Assembly: GCA_029946105.1 (NCBI GenBank)
Contig: JAQSDW010000034.1
Coordinates: 27,384-69,055, forward strand
Reading direction: 5' to 3'
Length of the DNA stretch: 41,672 nt
Source: Reyranella sp.
GTDB taxonomy: Bacteria; Pseudomonadota; Alphaproteobacteria; Reyranellales; Reyranellaceae
Below the pieces are notes generated by a model. The model was not told the origin of the DNA and did not search any database. It saw only the letters and a program-made list of their open reading frames with translations. A program made the translations under genes and the position numbers. Below are positions 1-7,824 of this stretch, in pieces (the first letter of the stretch is position 1; each line of letters starts with the position of its first letter).

Positions 1-696
1 CCCCGCGTGGGCGGCCCCCGCGTGGGGTTCGGCCGGCCGGCCGCACGGCATGTGCTTGGTGAGTTCGGGCCAGCGCTCGGGATCGCCCCATTGCTGCTGG
101 GCCTGGCTGCGCAACAGCGTCGTCATGCGATCGGTGCGCGTGCCCGGCGGATTGATCGCGACCACGCGCACGCCGTGATCGACACTCTTGGAACCGACGG
201 CGCGCGTGAAGGCCATCAGGCCGGCGTTCGCCGTAGTGCCGGCGACGTAGTCATAGTTATGGCTCTCGCCCGCGAGACCGATGATGTTGACCACCACGCC
301 CTTCTTGCGGGCATACATCTTCTCGAGCATGTGGCGCGTGGCGTTCACGTAGCCGAACATCTTCAGTTCCCAGGCCTCGCGCCACTTCGGCTCAGTCATG
401 CCGAAGATGTCGCCGCGCGGGATGGCGCCGGCATTGTTCACCAGGATGTCGGCGTGGCCCACGGCCTCGACCACGGCGCGCACCGTGTCGCCCTTGGAGA
501 AATCGGCGGGATGGATTTCGACCGGCACATTGTGCCTTGCGCGGATCGTTTCGCGCGCCTTCTCGAGCGTCTCCTTCGAGCGCGAAGCTAGATGGACGCT
601 GCAGCCTTCGGCGGCGAAGCCCATGGCGCAGGCAAAGCCGATGCCCTTGCTGCCGCCGGTGATCAGCACCGTGCGGCCGGAGAGTTTCATGTCCAT
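1..696 (-). CDS. SDR family oxidoreductase, 3' end cut off by window edge
   Basis: Short-chain dehydrogenase/reductase fold. The cofactor motif TGGSKGIG lies at residues 13-20 and NNAG at 87-90, both typical of classical SDRs. The catalytic Ser/Tyr/Lys are not in their usual places: the strand that normally carries NxSS reads NIIG (137-140), and the YxxxK position reads G-T-T-A-N (153-157), so reduction by the usual mechanism is doubtful. The ATG at 696 was chosen because AGGAGA sits 7 bases upstream; an ATG two codons later (690) is possible. About 232 codons are in the window and the C-terminus is missing. The gene starts 11 bases after the stop of the upstream MBL-fold gene, so the two are probably co-transcribed. 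Substrate unknown. Confidence 0.85.
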   Translation of the reverse strand, partial: MDMKLSGRTVLITGGSKGIGFACAMGFAAEGCSVHLASRSKETLEKARETIRARHNVPVEIHPADFSKGDTVRAVVEAVGHADILVNNAGAIPRGDIFGMTEPKWREAWELKMFGYVNATRHMLEKMYARKKGVVVNIIGLAGESHNYDYVAGTTANAGLMAFTRAVGSKSVDHGVRVVAINPPGTRTDRMTTLLRSQAQQQWGDPERWPELTKHMPCGRPAEPHAGAAHAG

Positions 697-707
697 GTCG
701 TGGTCTC

Positions 708-1601
708 CTAGAGCCGATAGGTGGAGCCGATGGTGGCGCGACCGTCCTCGGTCTTGATGCGGCCGTCCTTCACCATCTGGATGAGGTGGGCCAGCATCGA
801 GCGGCCGGCGGCGGGATGGAGATGGATCGGCGTGTCGGCGTAGTTCTTCGCCACCATCTGCGGCACGGTCTGCGGACCTTCCTTGAGACGCGCCATGATC
901 TGCGCCTCACGCCCCAGACGGTGCTCGATGTAGGACTGAACAAACGGATTGGGATTGCGGATCTCGGCGCCGTGCGTCGGGATGTAGAGCTTCTCGTCGC
1001 GCGGCAGGAGCTTGCGCAGGCTGGCGAAATAATCGGCCATGTTGCCGTCGGGCGGCGAGATCACCGCCGTCGACCAGCCCATGACGTGATCGCCCGAGAG
1101 CAGCGCCTTGTCTTCCTTCACCGCGAAGCACAGGTGGTTGGAGATGTGACCGGGCGTGTAGACCGCCTCGACGTTCCAGCCGTCACCCTGGACCACGTCG
1201 CCGTCGTTCAGCTTTATGTCCGGCGCGAAGGCGAAGTCGCCTTCCTGCTCGGTCGCGACGCCTTCGGGCGGCTTCGGATGCGGACCGTAACTATACACCT
1301 TGGCGCCGGTCGCCTTGGCGAGCGCCGGCGTGGCCGGCACGTGGTCGATGTGGGTGTGCGTCACCAGGATGTGGGTCACTGTCTCGCCGCGCACGGCGCG
1401 CAGAACCGCGTCGATATGGTCCTGCTGGTCAGGGCCGGGATCGACCACCGCCACCTTGCCGTGGCCGATGATGTAGGTGCCGGTGCCCTTGAAGGTGAAG
1501 GCGCTTGGATTGTTGGCCACCACGCGGCGGATATTCGGTGTGACCTCCGTGGCGGTACCGTAATCGAACTTGAAGTCGCGGATAAAGGGAATGCCTGGCA
1601 T
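708..1601 (-). CDS. MBL-fold metallo-hydrolase (LACTB2-like, winged-helix C-terminus)
   Basis: A 297-residue metallo-beta-lactamase-fold hydrolase. The metal-binding motif THTHIDHVPA gives H82, H84, D86 and H87, and a second metal-site region follows at GDHVMGW. The C-terminal ~70 residues (HRLGREAQIM onwards) look like the winged-helix extension of LACTB2-type proteins, which hydrolyse thioesters, nucleic acids or other esters; the substrate cannot be told. The start at 1601 follows AAGGA, which overlaps the stop codon of the upstream beta-propeller gene (9-base gap). Likely order of one transcript: beta-propeller gene, this gene, SDR. No missing ligand is apparent in the HxHxDH core. Confidence 0.88.
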   Translation of the reverse strand: MPGIPFIRDFKFDYGTATEVTPNIRRVVANNPSAFTFKGTGTYIIGHGKVAVVDPGPDQQDHIDAVLRAVRGETVTHILVTHTHIDHVPATPALAKATGAKVYSYGPHPKPPEGVATEQEGDFAFAPDIKLNDGDVVQGDGWNVEAVYTPGHISNHLCFAVKEDKALLSGDHVMGWSTAVISPPDGNMADYFASLRKLLPRDEKLYIPTHGAEIRNPNPFVQSYIEHRLGREAQIMARLKEGPQTVPQMVAKNYADTPIHLHPAAGRSMLAHLIQMVKDGRIKTEDGRATIGSTYRL

Positions 1602-1610
1602 CGCGCGTCC

Positions 1611-3320
1611 TTACGGTGTGGGCGGCGTCAATTTGTAGAGGGCGTTGCGGATGTCGGAACTGACGTAGACCGTGCCCGACTTGGCCACGGCAACGCCGGT
1701 CGGCACCAGCGCCGGCGGGCCGCCCTGGAAGGGCGCCAGGCCGATATCGAGGTTCGAGGCGATCACCGTGCGGGCGCCCGAGACGGGGTCGATGGCAACG
1801 ACGCGCTTCTGGCCCACTTCGGCGACGAACAGGCGGCCGTCGGGTCCGACATCGATGCCTTCCGGGCCGGCCAGGCCATCGGCCACGACCTTGCGGGCAC
1901 CCGTGGCGACGTCGATCTGGAGCACCGCGCCACCGGCGATCTCGGTGATGTAGATCAGATTGCCAGGACCCTGGGCCATCGCGGCAGGCCCGCGCAGCTC
2001 CTTGGCAACGGTGCTGCGCGTCTTGCCGTCGGGGCTCACCTTGACGAGGTTGCCGCTCGCCAGCTCGGCGACGTAGATCGACCCGTCAGCGGCCTCCAGC
2101 GCGTCGATGGGTGCGGCAAACTCGGTCAGGGTCGCCACGAGCTTGCCGGTCTTGCGGTCGACCTTCTCGACAGTATTGGAGAACCAGCTCGACAGCAGCA
2201 CATGCCTGGGCCCGACGGAGATGCCGATCGGGTAAGCGTGGGTGTCGCCATGGACGCGGAGCACATCGGACACCGCGCCACTTTGGCCATCGACGGTGCG
2301 GTAGCTGAACACATCGGCCACGTGTACCGTCTCCTTGCCGCCCTCGGTGGTGACGGCGAGATCGGAGGGCACGGCGAGCTTGCCCTCGACGATGGTCTTG
2401 GCGGCGCCGGTGTGCTTGTCGACGAGGTAGATGCCGTTGTCGGTCATCGACGTCACGAACAGGCGGCCGCGCGAATCGAACGCGAGGTTGTCGAGGCCGG
2501 GCTTCATCGAGGCCACCAGCCTCTTGGCCTTGCTGGTGAGGCTGACGCTCCACACGCCGCCGGTACCGGTGTCGACGACATAGAGGTTGTCGCGGTTCTG
2601 CGGATCGAGGTTGGCCGCCGCCGGAATCTTGAAGCCCGATGCGATGACTTCGATCGCGCCGGTTTCGAGATTGATCTTCACGACCTCGCCCTTGAACCAC
2701 AGCGGTCCATAGAGGAAGCCGTCGTCGCGATGGATCTCAAAGCCGTTCAAGCCGCCCATCTTCTCGGCGACCTTGCGCAATTCGGCGCGGGGAAACGGCT
2801 TGAAGTCGGGCTTGTCCACGTTCTTGAGGTCGATCTCGTAGAGCGCGTCGCCAAGGAAGACTTCCGACACGAACAGCCGGCCGTCCTTGCCGAAGGCAAT
2901 CGAGTTGGGGCCGCTCATGCCGTTGGCGACCTCGATGGTCTTGCCGTTGGGCTTGCGGATATAGACCTTGCCGAGCAGGAAGGCCGTCCAGGCCATGGTG
3001 CCGTCGTCGGCGAAGGCGATGTCGTCGGCCATGCCGGTCGGCGCATCGATCACGCGATCGACCTCGCCCGAATCGACCTGCACGCGATAGAGCGTCTGGC
3101 CGATCACCGACCCGGCAAAGAGCTGATCGTCCTTGTTGAAGGCGAGGCCATGGACGCCATGGAACCACGATCCCGGCACCAGGAACTGCTGGCTGTACTC
3201 CGCGGCTGTCAGGGGCGGCGTCGCCGAGGCGGCTGCTGGGGGCGATGCCTGCTGCGCGAGCGCGCTGCACGCGACGGCAAGCGCAAGCGCTCCCGCCGTG
3301 AAAAACCGGCCCAACCCCAT
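1611..3320 (-). CDS. Exported SMP-30/NHL-type beta-propeller protein
   Basis: A 569-residue protein with an N-terminal signal peptide (MGLGRFFTAGALALAVACSA, then LAQQA) followed by repeated blades of the type D-G-R-L-F-V-x-E and G-P-x-G-I/L, as in SMP-30/gluconolactonase, strictosidine synthase and NHL propellers. At least ten such blade motifs recur, so it may form one large or two stacked propellers. It probably acts in the periplasm, either on a lactone or as a binding scaffold; the substrate is unknown. The start at 3320 is set by GGAGGA about 5 bases upstream and by the signal peptide; the frame stays open further upstream but is not needed. It is divergent from the racemase gene at 3442 across 121 bases and leads the MBL/SDR gene set. 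Confidence 0.82.
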   Translation of the reverse strand: MGLGRFFTAGALALAVACSALAQQASPPAAASATPPLTAAEYSQQFLVPGSWFHGVHGLAFNKDDQLFAGSVIGQTLYRVQVDSGEVDRVIDAPTGMADDIAFADDGTMAWTAFLLGKVYIRKPNGKTIEVANGMSGPNSIAFGKDGRLFVSEVFLGDALYEIDLKNVDKPDFKPFPRAELRKVAEKMGGLNGFEIHRDDGFLYGPLWFKGEVVKINLETGAIEVIASGFKIPAAANLDPQNRDNLYVVDTGTGGVWSVSLTSKAKRLVASMKPGLDNLAFDSRGRLFVTSMTDNGIYLVDKHTGAAKTIVEGKLAVPSDLAVTTEGGKETVHVADVFSYRTVDGQSGAVSDVLRVHGDTHAYPIGISVGPRHVLLSSWFSNTVEKVDRKTGKLVATLTEFAAPIDALEAADGSIYVAELASGNLVKVSPDGKTRSTVAKELRGPAAMAQGPGNLIYITEIAGGAVLQIDVATGARKVVADGLAGPEGIDVGPDGRLFVAEVGQKRVVAIDPVSGARTVIASNLDIGLAPFQGGPPALVPTGVAVAKSGTVYVSSDIRNALYKLTPPTP

Positions 3321-3441
3321 CCGTTTCCTCCGACCCACTCTCGCGGCGCGGACTTTAGACCCCGCGACACATTTTGTAACGCCGAACCCTTCAGCTACCA
3401 TGGAGGCGCCAAGAAAACATGCATTTCGCGGGAGAAAACAC

Positions 3442-4590
3442 ATGGCGGGTCCGCTTTCGGGACTGACGATCGTCGAACTGGCCGGAATCGGGCCGGGACC
3501 GATGTGCTCCATGATGCTGGGCGACATGGGCGCCAACGTGATCCGCATCGATCGCACCAAGAGCCACGTCATGGATCGCCTCGCCGATCCGAAGTTCGCC
3601 GTGCACAACCGCAGCAGGCGCTCGGTCTCCGTTGACCTGCAGAAGAAGGAAGGCGTGGAGGTCGTACTGCGTCTGATCGAGAAGGCCGACGGCATGACCG
3701 AGCCGTTCCGGCCGGGCGTCGCCGAGCGGCTGGGCGTCGGTCCGGACATCTGCCTCAAGCTCAACCCGAAGCTGGTCTACGGCCGCATGACCGGCTGGGG
3801 CCAGGAAGGCCCACTCGCCAAGGCCGCCGGCCACGACATCAACTACATCGCCCTCACCGGCGCGCTGCATGCCATCGGCGGCAAGGATAGGCCGATGCCA
3901 CCGCTCAACCTGGTCGGCGATTTCGGCGGCGGCGGCATGCTGCTCGCCTTCGGCATGGTATGCGGTCTGCTCGAGGCGCAGCGCTCGGGCAAGGGACAAG
4001 TCGTCGACGCCGCCATGGTCGATGGTGCAGCGCTCCTGCTGGGCGGGATCTACGGTATGGCCGGCGCGGGCCTGTGGAAGGACGAGCGCGAGGCCAACAT
4101 GCTGGATGGCGGCGCGCATTTCTACGGCACCTACGAAACCAAGGACAGCAAGTTCATCTCCATCGGCTCGATCGAACCGCAGTTCTACGAGCTGCTGATC
4201 GAAAAGACCGGCCTCAAGGGCCAGAACCTGCCAGCGCAGATGGACCGCAAGATGTGGGGCGACCTCAAGGCCAAGCTCGAGGGCGTCTTCAAGACCAAGA
4301 CGCGCGACGAATGGTGCGCGATCATGGAAGGCACCGACATCTGCTTCGCCCCCGTGCTCACCATGCAGGAAGCCTCGCAGCATCCGCACGCCAAGGCACG
4401 CGGCGCCTATGTCGACGTCTCGGGCTTCCCGCAGCCGGCCGCCGCGCCGCGCTTCTCGCGCACCAAGGAAAGCGTCAAGGGTCCGGCCGCCAAGCGGGGC
4501 CAGCATACCGACGAAGTGCTGAGCGAAAGCGGCTTCTCGGCCAAGGAGATCGGCGAGCTGAAGGCGGCCGGCATCGTCGGCCCGCAATGA
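3442..4590 (+). CDS. Alpha-methylacyl-CoA racemase-like protein (CaiB/BaiF family)
   Basis: A 382-residue member of the CaiB/BaiF CoA-transferase superfamily. It fits the racemase branch best: the H-D-I-N-Y motif gives H131, VGDFGGGGM gives D160 and IGSIEPQFYE gives E245. These correspond in spacing to the His126/Asp156/Glu241 catalytic set of mycobacterial MCR. The expected role is epimerisation of 2-methylacyl-CoA esters so that branched or sterol side chains can enter beta-oxidation. The N-terminal LSGLTIVELAGIGPGP is typical of the family. The ATG at 3442 follows GGAGA. It lies 121 bases from the divergent beta-propeller gene. A CoA-transferase role cannot be excluded, but the conserved triad favours racemisation. 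Confidence 0.88.
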   Translation: MAGPLSGLTIVELAGIGPGPMCSMMLGDMGANVIRIDRTKSHVMDRLADPKFAVHNRSRRSVSVDLQKKEGVEVVLRLIEKADGMTEPFRPGVAERLGVGPDICLKLNPKLVYGRMTGWGQEGPLAKAAGHDINYIALTGALHAIGGKDRPMPPLNLVGDFGGGGMLLAFGMVCGLLEAQRSGKGQVVDAAMVDGAALLLGGIYGMAGAGLWKDEREANMLDGGAHFYGTYETKDSKFISIGSIEPQFYELLIEKTGLKGQNLPAQMDRKMWGDLKAKLEGVFKTKTRDEWCAIMEGTDICFAPVLTMQEASQHPHAKARGAYVDVSGFPQPAAAPRFSRTKESVKGPAAKRGQHTDEVLSESGFSAKEIGELKAAGIVGPQ

Positions 4591-4613
4591 CCGCCTAGTC
4601 GGGATACGGTCCG

Positions 4614-5309
4614 ATGATCCGCGCTTTCGAACTGGCCGTCCGGCAGCTCGGCGATCCCAGGCTGCGGGGCATTATCTGGCAGTCGCTGCTGCTGTCGCTG
4701 GTGCTGCAGATCGCCATCGGCGTCGTGGCATGGTGGGCGTTGCAGTCCTTCGCCAACTTCCAGTGGAGCTGGGTGAACGAGACCATCCGCTGGCTGGGCG
4801 GCGGCGCCGTCACGGTGCTGGCGCTGATGCTGTTCCCGGCCAGCTTCGGCATCGTGATCTCGATCTTTCTGGAGAAGATCGCTGACATCGTCGAAGCCGA
4901 GCACTACCCGCAGCTCGGAAAGGCACGTGGCATTCCCATGTGGATCGGCATCCGCTCGGGCGTCGTGTTCCTGCTTACCCTGATTGCCCTCAATCTCGTG
5001 CTGCTACCGTTCTACCTGGTGGCGCTGTTCATCGCCGGGCTGGGCGCGGTGCTGTTCTATGGCGCGAACGGCTGGCTGACCGGCCGGGAATACTACGAAC
5101 AGGTGGCGCTGCGCCGTCTCGACCCGGCCGACGTAAAGGCCTGGCGCAAGGCCAACGGCGGCGTCCTGTGGTTGACCGGGATCGCCATCGTGTTCCTGGG
5201 CACGGTGCCGATCCTGAACCTGATCGTGCCGGTCCTGGGCGTGGCGGCCATGGTGCATGTAGCGCAGTCGCTGAAGCCGCCCCTTAATTTGCCGGCCCGG
5301 TCGCGCTAG
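4614..5309 (+). CDS. EI24-domain (CysZ-like) integral membrane protein
   Basis: A 231-residue membrane protein with about five hydrophobic segments, near residues 21-45, 60-85, 110-140 (long, probably two passes) and 185-212. The motif NGWLTGREYYEQVALRR is characteristic of EI24/CysZ-type proteins. CysZ members import sulfate; the function of the short alphaproteobacterial members is not established. The gene begins 23 bases after the racemase stop and is followed 9 bases later by the lipoprotein gene, so the three are probably one transcript. The Shine-Dalgarno signal is weak. Confidence 0.82.
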   Translation: MIRAFELAVRQLGDPRLRGIIWQSLLLSLVLQIAIGVVAWWALQSFANFQWSWVNETIRWLGGGAVTVLALMLFPASFGIVISIFLEKIADIVEAEHYPQLGKARGIPMWIGIRSGVVFLLTLIALNLVLLPFYLVALFIAGLGAVLFYGANGWLTGREYYEQVALRRLDPADVKAWRKANGGVLWLTGIAIVFLGTVPILNLIVPVLGVAAMVHVAQSLKPPLNLPARSR

Positions 5310-5318
5310 ACTGCCTGG

Positions 5319-5708
5319 ATGAAAAAGACATTTGGGGCACTGGGGCTGGTTCTTCTGCTGGGGGGCTGCGTCACGGACTCACCCCCGCAATATTCACTCG
5401 GCGGCGGCGAGAAGGGTGTCTTCACCTCGCGCAACGCCGGCACCCCGATTCCCCTCGACCGCATCAAGGGCATGGACGAGCAGCAGCTCGCGACCACGTT
5501 CGGCGCCGCCGCCCTCGATCGCAAGGACGAGCCGGCCCGCGTGCTGCGCTACCAGTCCGACGCCTGCACGCTGTTCGTCTCGCTCTATCGCCGCAACGGT
5601 ACCCCGTGGCGCGCCGAATTCGCCGATGCCTACGACACCCACCTGCGTCCCCTGCCGGCCGACCAATGCGCGGGCTCAGTGGCGGCGCAGAAGAAGCGTG
5701 TCGCCTAG
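5319..5708 (+). CDS. Small outer-membrane or periplasmic lipoprotein
   Basis: A 129-residue protein with a lipoprotein signal peptide: MKK, a hydrophobic run and lipobox LLGGC with C17 as the expected acylated cysteine. The mature part contains a short helix-turn region (GMDEQQLATTFGAAALDRKD) resembling the SmpA/OmlA-like small lipoprotein style, with DACTLFVSLYR later. No enzymatic motif is seen and the function is unknown. It follows the EI24 gene by 9 bases and is convergent with the frameshifted gene whose stop is at 5713. Confidence 0.8.
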   Translation: MKKTFGALGLVLLLGGCVTDSPPQYSLGGGEKGVFTSRNAGTPIPLDRIKGMDEQQLATTFGAAALDRKDEPARVLRYQSDACTLFVSLYRRNGTPWRAEFADAYDTHLRPLPADQCAGSVAAQKKRVA

Positions 5709-5712
5709 ACGG

Positions 5713-6380
5713 CTAGTGGCATCCGAGGCAGGTGAGCGGCACGCGCGCGGCGGGATCGGCGCTGCGTAGGGCGGCGTTCTGCGCATAGGCCGTGCCGGGC
5801 AGCTCGGCGGTCATGCGGTCGAGATAGGGGCCGGCTTTGGCCATGTCGCCCAGCAACAGCCAGCCTTCGGCCAACGCGCCCAGCAGTTCGCCGCGGCCAT
5901 GCTCCTTCATCGTGTTCCATCGGGGCGCGCTGGCCGTCATCACGAACTCGAAATCGCCCATCGCCGTGGCGGCCAGGCGATCGGCCTGGGCCTTGTCGAA
6001 GGGACGCAGTCCTCCGGCATAAGGCATCAGGCCGTGGCGCGCGGCACCCTGACCGCAATGTCGTTGGGGGCGAGCGCCACGGCGCGATCCATGTCGGCCA
6101 GTCCGCCGGCCGACAGGGTCTGGCCTTCCTTGAAGGCGCCACGCTGGAATGCTTGGCCGGCGAGGAACAACCGGGCGTCGCCGCGCCAGACCAGCGCCTC
6201 GGCATGGTCGGGATCGGCTGCCAGCGTGTCGGCAATAAGCTTCATCGCGCGGTCGAAGGCCGCGGTATCGCCGTCCATGCCGGCGAACATGTCCTCGCGG
6301 ACCTTGAAGTCGAAGCGCTGCTGAGCGAGTGCCACGACACTCAGGGAGAAGGCCAGCAAGAGTGGAGTGATCCAACGCAT
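5713..6380 (-). pseudogene. Frameshifted exported TPR-like protein
   Basis: Two adjacent minus-strand frames together make one protein of about 222 residues. The first (6380 down to 6027) has a signal peptide ending near ALAQ and two TPR-like helical pairs (DPDHAEALVWRGDARLFLAG; GGLADMDRAVALAPNDIAVR), and it stops at a TGA at 6029-6027. The second (from about 6030 to 5713) continues with PYAGGLRPFDKAQ and further helical repeats, ending in LTCLGCH. Adding one base near 6029-6031 would read A-T-A-L-M-P-Y and restore the frame. The ATG at 6380 lies within four bases of the upstream membrane-protein stop and follows GGTGAGG. This is either a true pseudogene or a one-base sequence error. The role is unknown, probably periplasmic. 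Confidence 0.75.
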
Positions 6381-6383
6381 GCC

Positions 6384-6905
6384 TCACCCCACCACGACAG
6401 CGGTGCGACGGGCGCGCAGCAGCACGCCCGCCAACCAGCCGATGCCGATCCCCGCCACCGCGCCACCGACACCACCCGACAGGCAAATCCACAGCGGTTC
6501 GACCCGCAGCGCCGGCAAGATGCCGAACAGAACACCCAGCGCATAGCGGACGGCGAAGATCGACAATCCGAAAACCAGCACGAACCAGCCGCCGGCGATC
6601 TCAAGTCGGCCGTCCTCGGGCCTCCGGCGCACCTCCCGCCTGCTGCCGATGGCGTAACCCATCGGCAGGGCCAACAGCAGCGCCACGGCCCAGCCGGCAA
6701 GCGCCAGTGCCGGCCCGGCCGACTGCGCGATGGCGGCCAGCGACGAGCCGATGCTGACCAGCGGCAGGATGGCGGGACGCCACAGCGGCACGGTGCGCGG
6801 CTGCAGCCCCTGCCAGCCGAGCCAGAGGACGAAGATCATGAGGGGCCACACCCACAACGGGGTGTTGGTGACGATCTGGGTGACGATCTGGAAAAAGGTG
6901 GGCAT
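6384..6905 (-). CDS. Small integral membrane protein (DUF6622-like)
   Basis: A 173-residue very hydrophobic protein with about five predicted membrane segments. It opens MPTFFQIVTQIVTNTPLWVW and continues with LQPRTVPLWRPAILP, a pattern seen in DUF6622-type proteins of Proteobacteria. The loop SRREVRRRPEDG is basic and presumably cytoplasmic. The function is unknown. The start at 6905 is the most likely because the hydrophobic N-terminus begins there; the open frame upstream has no membrane or family character. The stop overlaps the Shine-Dalgarno region of the downstream frameshifted gene. It is divergent from the LytTR regulator gene at 6999 (93 bases between the starts). Confidence 0.72.
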   Translation of the reverse strand: MPTFFQIVTQIVTNTPLWVWPLMIFVLWLGWQGLQPRTVPLWRPAILPLVSIGSSLAAIAQSAGPALALAGWAVALLLALPMGYAIGSRREVRRRPEDGRLEIAGGWFVLVFGLSIFAVRYALGVLFGILPALRVEPLWICLSGGVGGAVAGIGIGWLAGVLLRARRTAVVVG

Positions 6906-6998
6906 GGGGCAAAGGTGCGTGTGACACCGGCTGCAATCCATCGTGCTTGCGTGGAAGTGCTGGCGTTTTTCGCGAACTGCCCCAATCATCAACTCACG

Positions 6999-7820
6999 AT
7001 GCGCGAATCGCCCTACTTGAGATCCTTTCCCTATCAGGCGCCGTGGGTGATCGGGCTCGCCGTCGTCATGGCCGTGACTGGGCCCTTCGGCACCTACGCC
7101 TACATGGATCTCGGCGTGCGCCTCGTCTATTTCGGTGCCATCGCCGTCGCGAGCTGGCTGCAGGTGATCGTGCTCGCGGCCTGGTTCGGCGGCATCGAGC
7201 CGATCAACCGCTGGCCGGTGGCCGTTCGCATGGCGCTGGTCGGGGTCTTGGCCGCGGTGCCCGGCACGCTCGAGATCATCGCCGTGCATTCCTGGCTGGT
7301 GCGGCCTATCCCCTGGTCGATAGCGCCGTCCCTCTTTCCCCAGAATGCATTTCTAACCGCAGCGATCTCCGTCGTGGTCGGCTTGTTCGTCGAGCAGCGC
7401 TTGCATGCCGCCGCCGACGCCGAGCGCGCCCGCGTGGCCGCCCTGCCGCAACCGGCGACTCCGCGGGCCGACGCTCCAGGCGCCGATGCGCCAGCGGCCG
7501 CCCCACCCGATTTCTTCCGCCGTGTGCCGCCGGCGCTCGGCCGCGACCTGCTGGCGCTCGAGATGGAGGACCATTACCTGCGCATCCATACGGCACTCGG
7601 CAGCGACCTCATCCTGCTGCGCTTGCGCGATGCGCTGGGCGAACTCGGGCCGTCACGCGGGCGTCAGGTGCACCGCTCGTGGTGGGTGGCCGAGGGCGCC
7701 GTCGCCTCGGCGGAGCGCGATCCACGTCGACCCATTCTGGTGCTGCGCAACGGGCTGCGTGTGCCGGTCAGCAAGAGTTTTCGCGATCAGGTGAAGGAAG
7801 CGGGTTGGCTCGACGGCTAG
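6999..7820 (+). CDS. Membrane-anchored LytTR-family transcriptional regulator
   Basis: A 273-residue protein with four hydrophobic segments in residues ~15-145, a linker rich in Ala/Pro (about 145-175), and a C-terminal LytTR DNA-binding domain from about residue 178. Its core reads LLALEMEDHYLRIHT, then VHRSWWVAEGAV and ILVLRNGLRVPVSKSFRD. LytTR domains bind direct repeats near target promoters. Here the four-helix membrane part probably senses an envelope signal, as in other TM-LytTR proteins without a receiver domain. It is divergent from the small membrane protein gene at 6905, a plausible target (inference). The ATG at 6999 is taken because it begins just before the first membrane segment. 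Confidence 0.86.
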   Translation: MRESPYLRSFPYQAPWVIGLAVVMAVTGPFGTYAYMDLGVRLVYFGAIAVASWLQVIVLAAWFGGIEPINRWPVAVRMALVGVLAAVPGTLEIIAVHSWLVRPIPWSIAPSLFPQNAFLTAAISVVVGLFVEQRLHAAADAERARVAALPQPATPRADAPGADAPAAAPPDFFRRVPPALGRDLLALEMEDHYLRIHTALGSDLILLRLRDALGELGPSRGRQVHRSWWVAEGAVASAERDPRRPILVLRNGLRVPVSKSFRDQVKEAGWLDG

Positions 7821-7824
7821 AACT

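Noticed and set aside
3321-3441. Divergent promoters between the beta-propeller and racemase genes
   Set aside because: Promoters must be present in these 121 bases, but no -35/-10 pair of acceptable quality could be picked on either strand.
786-3635. 949-codon open frame on the plus strand
   Set aside because: It is antisense to the MBL-fold and beta-propeller genes, which have clear motifs and ribosome sites. The translated product is low-complexity His/Arg/Gly-rich sequence typical of GC-rich shadow frames.
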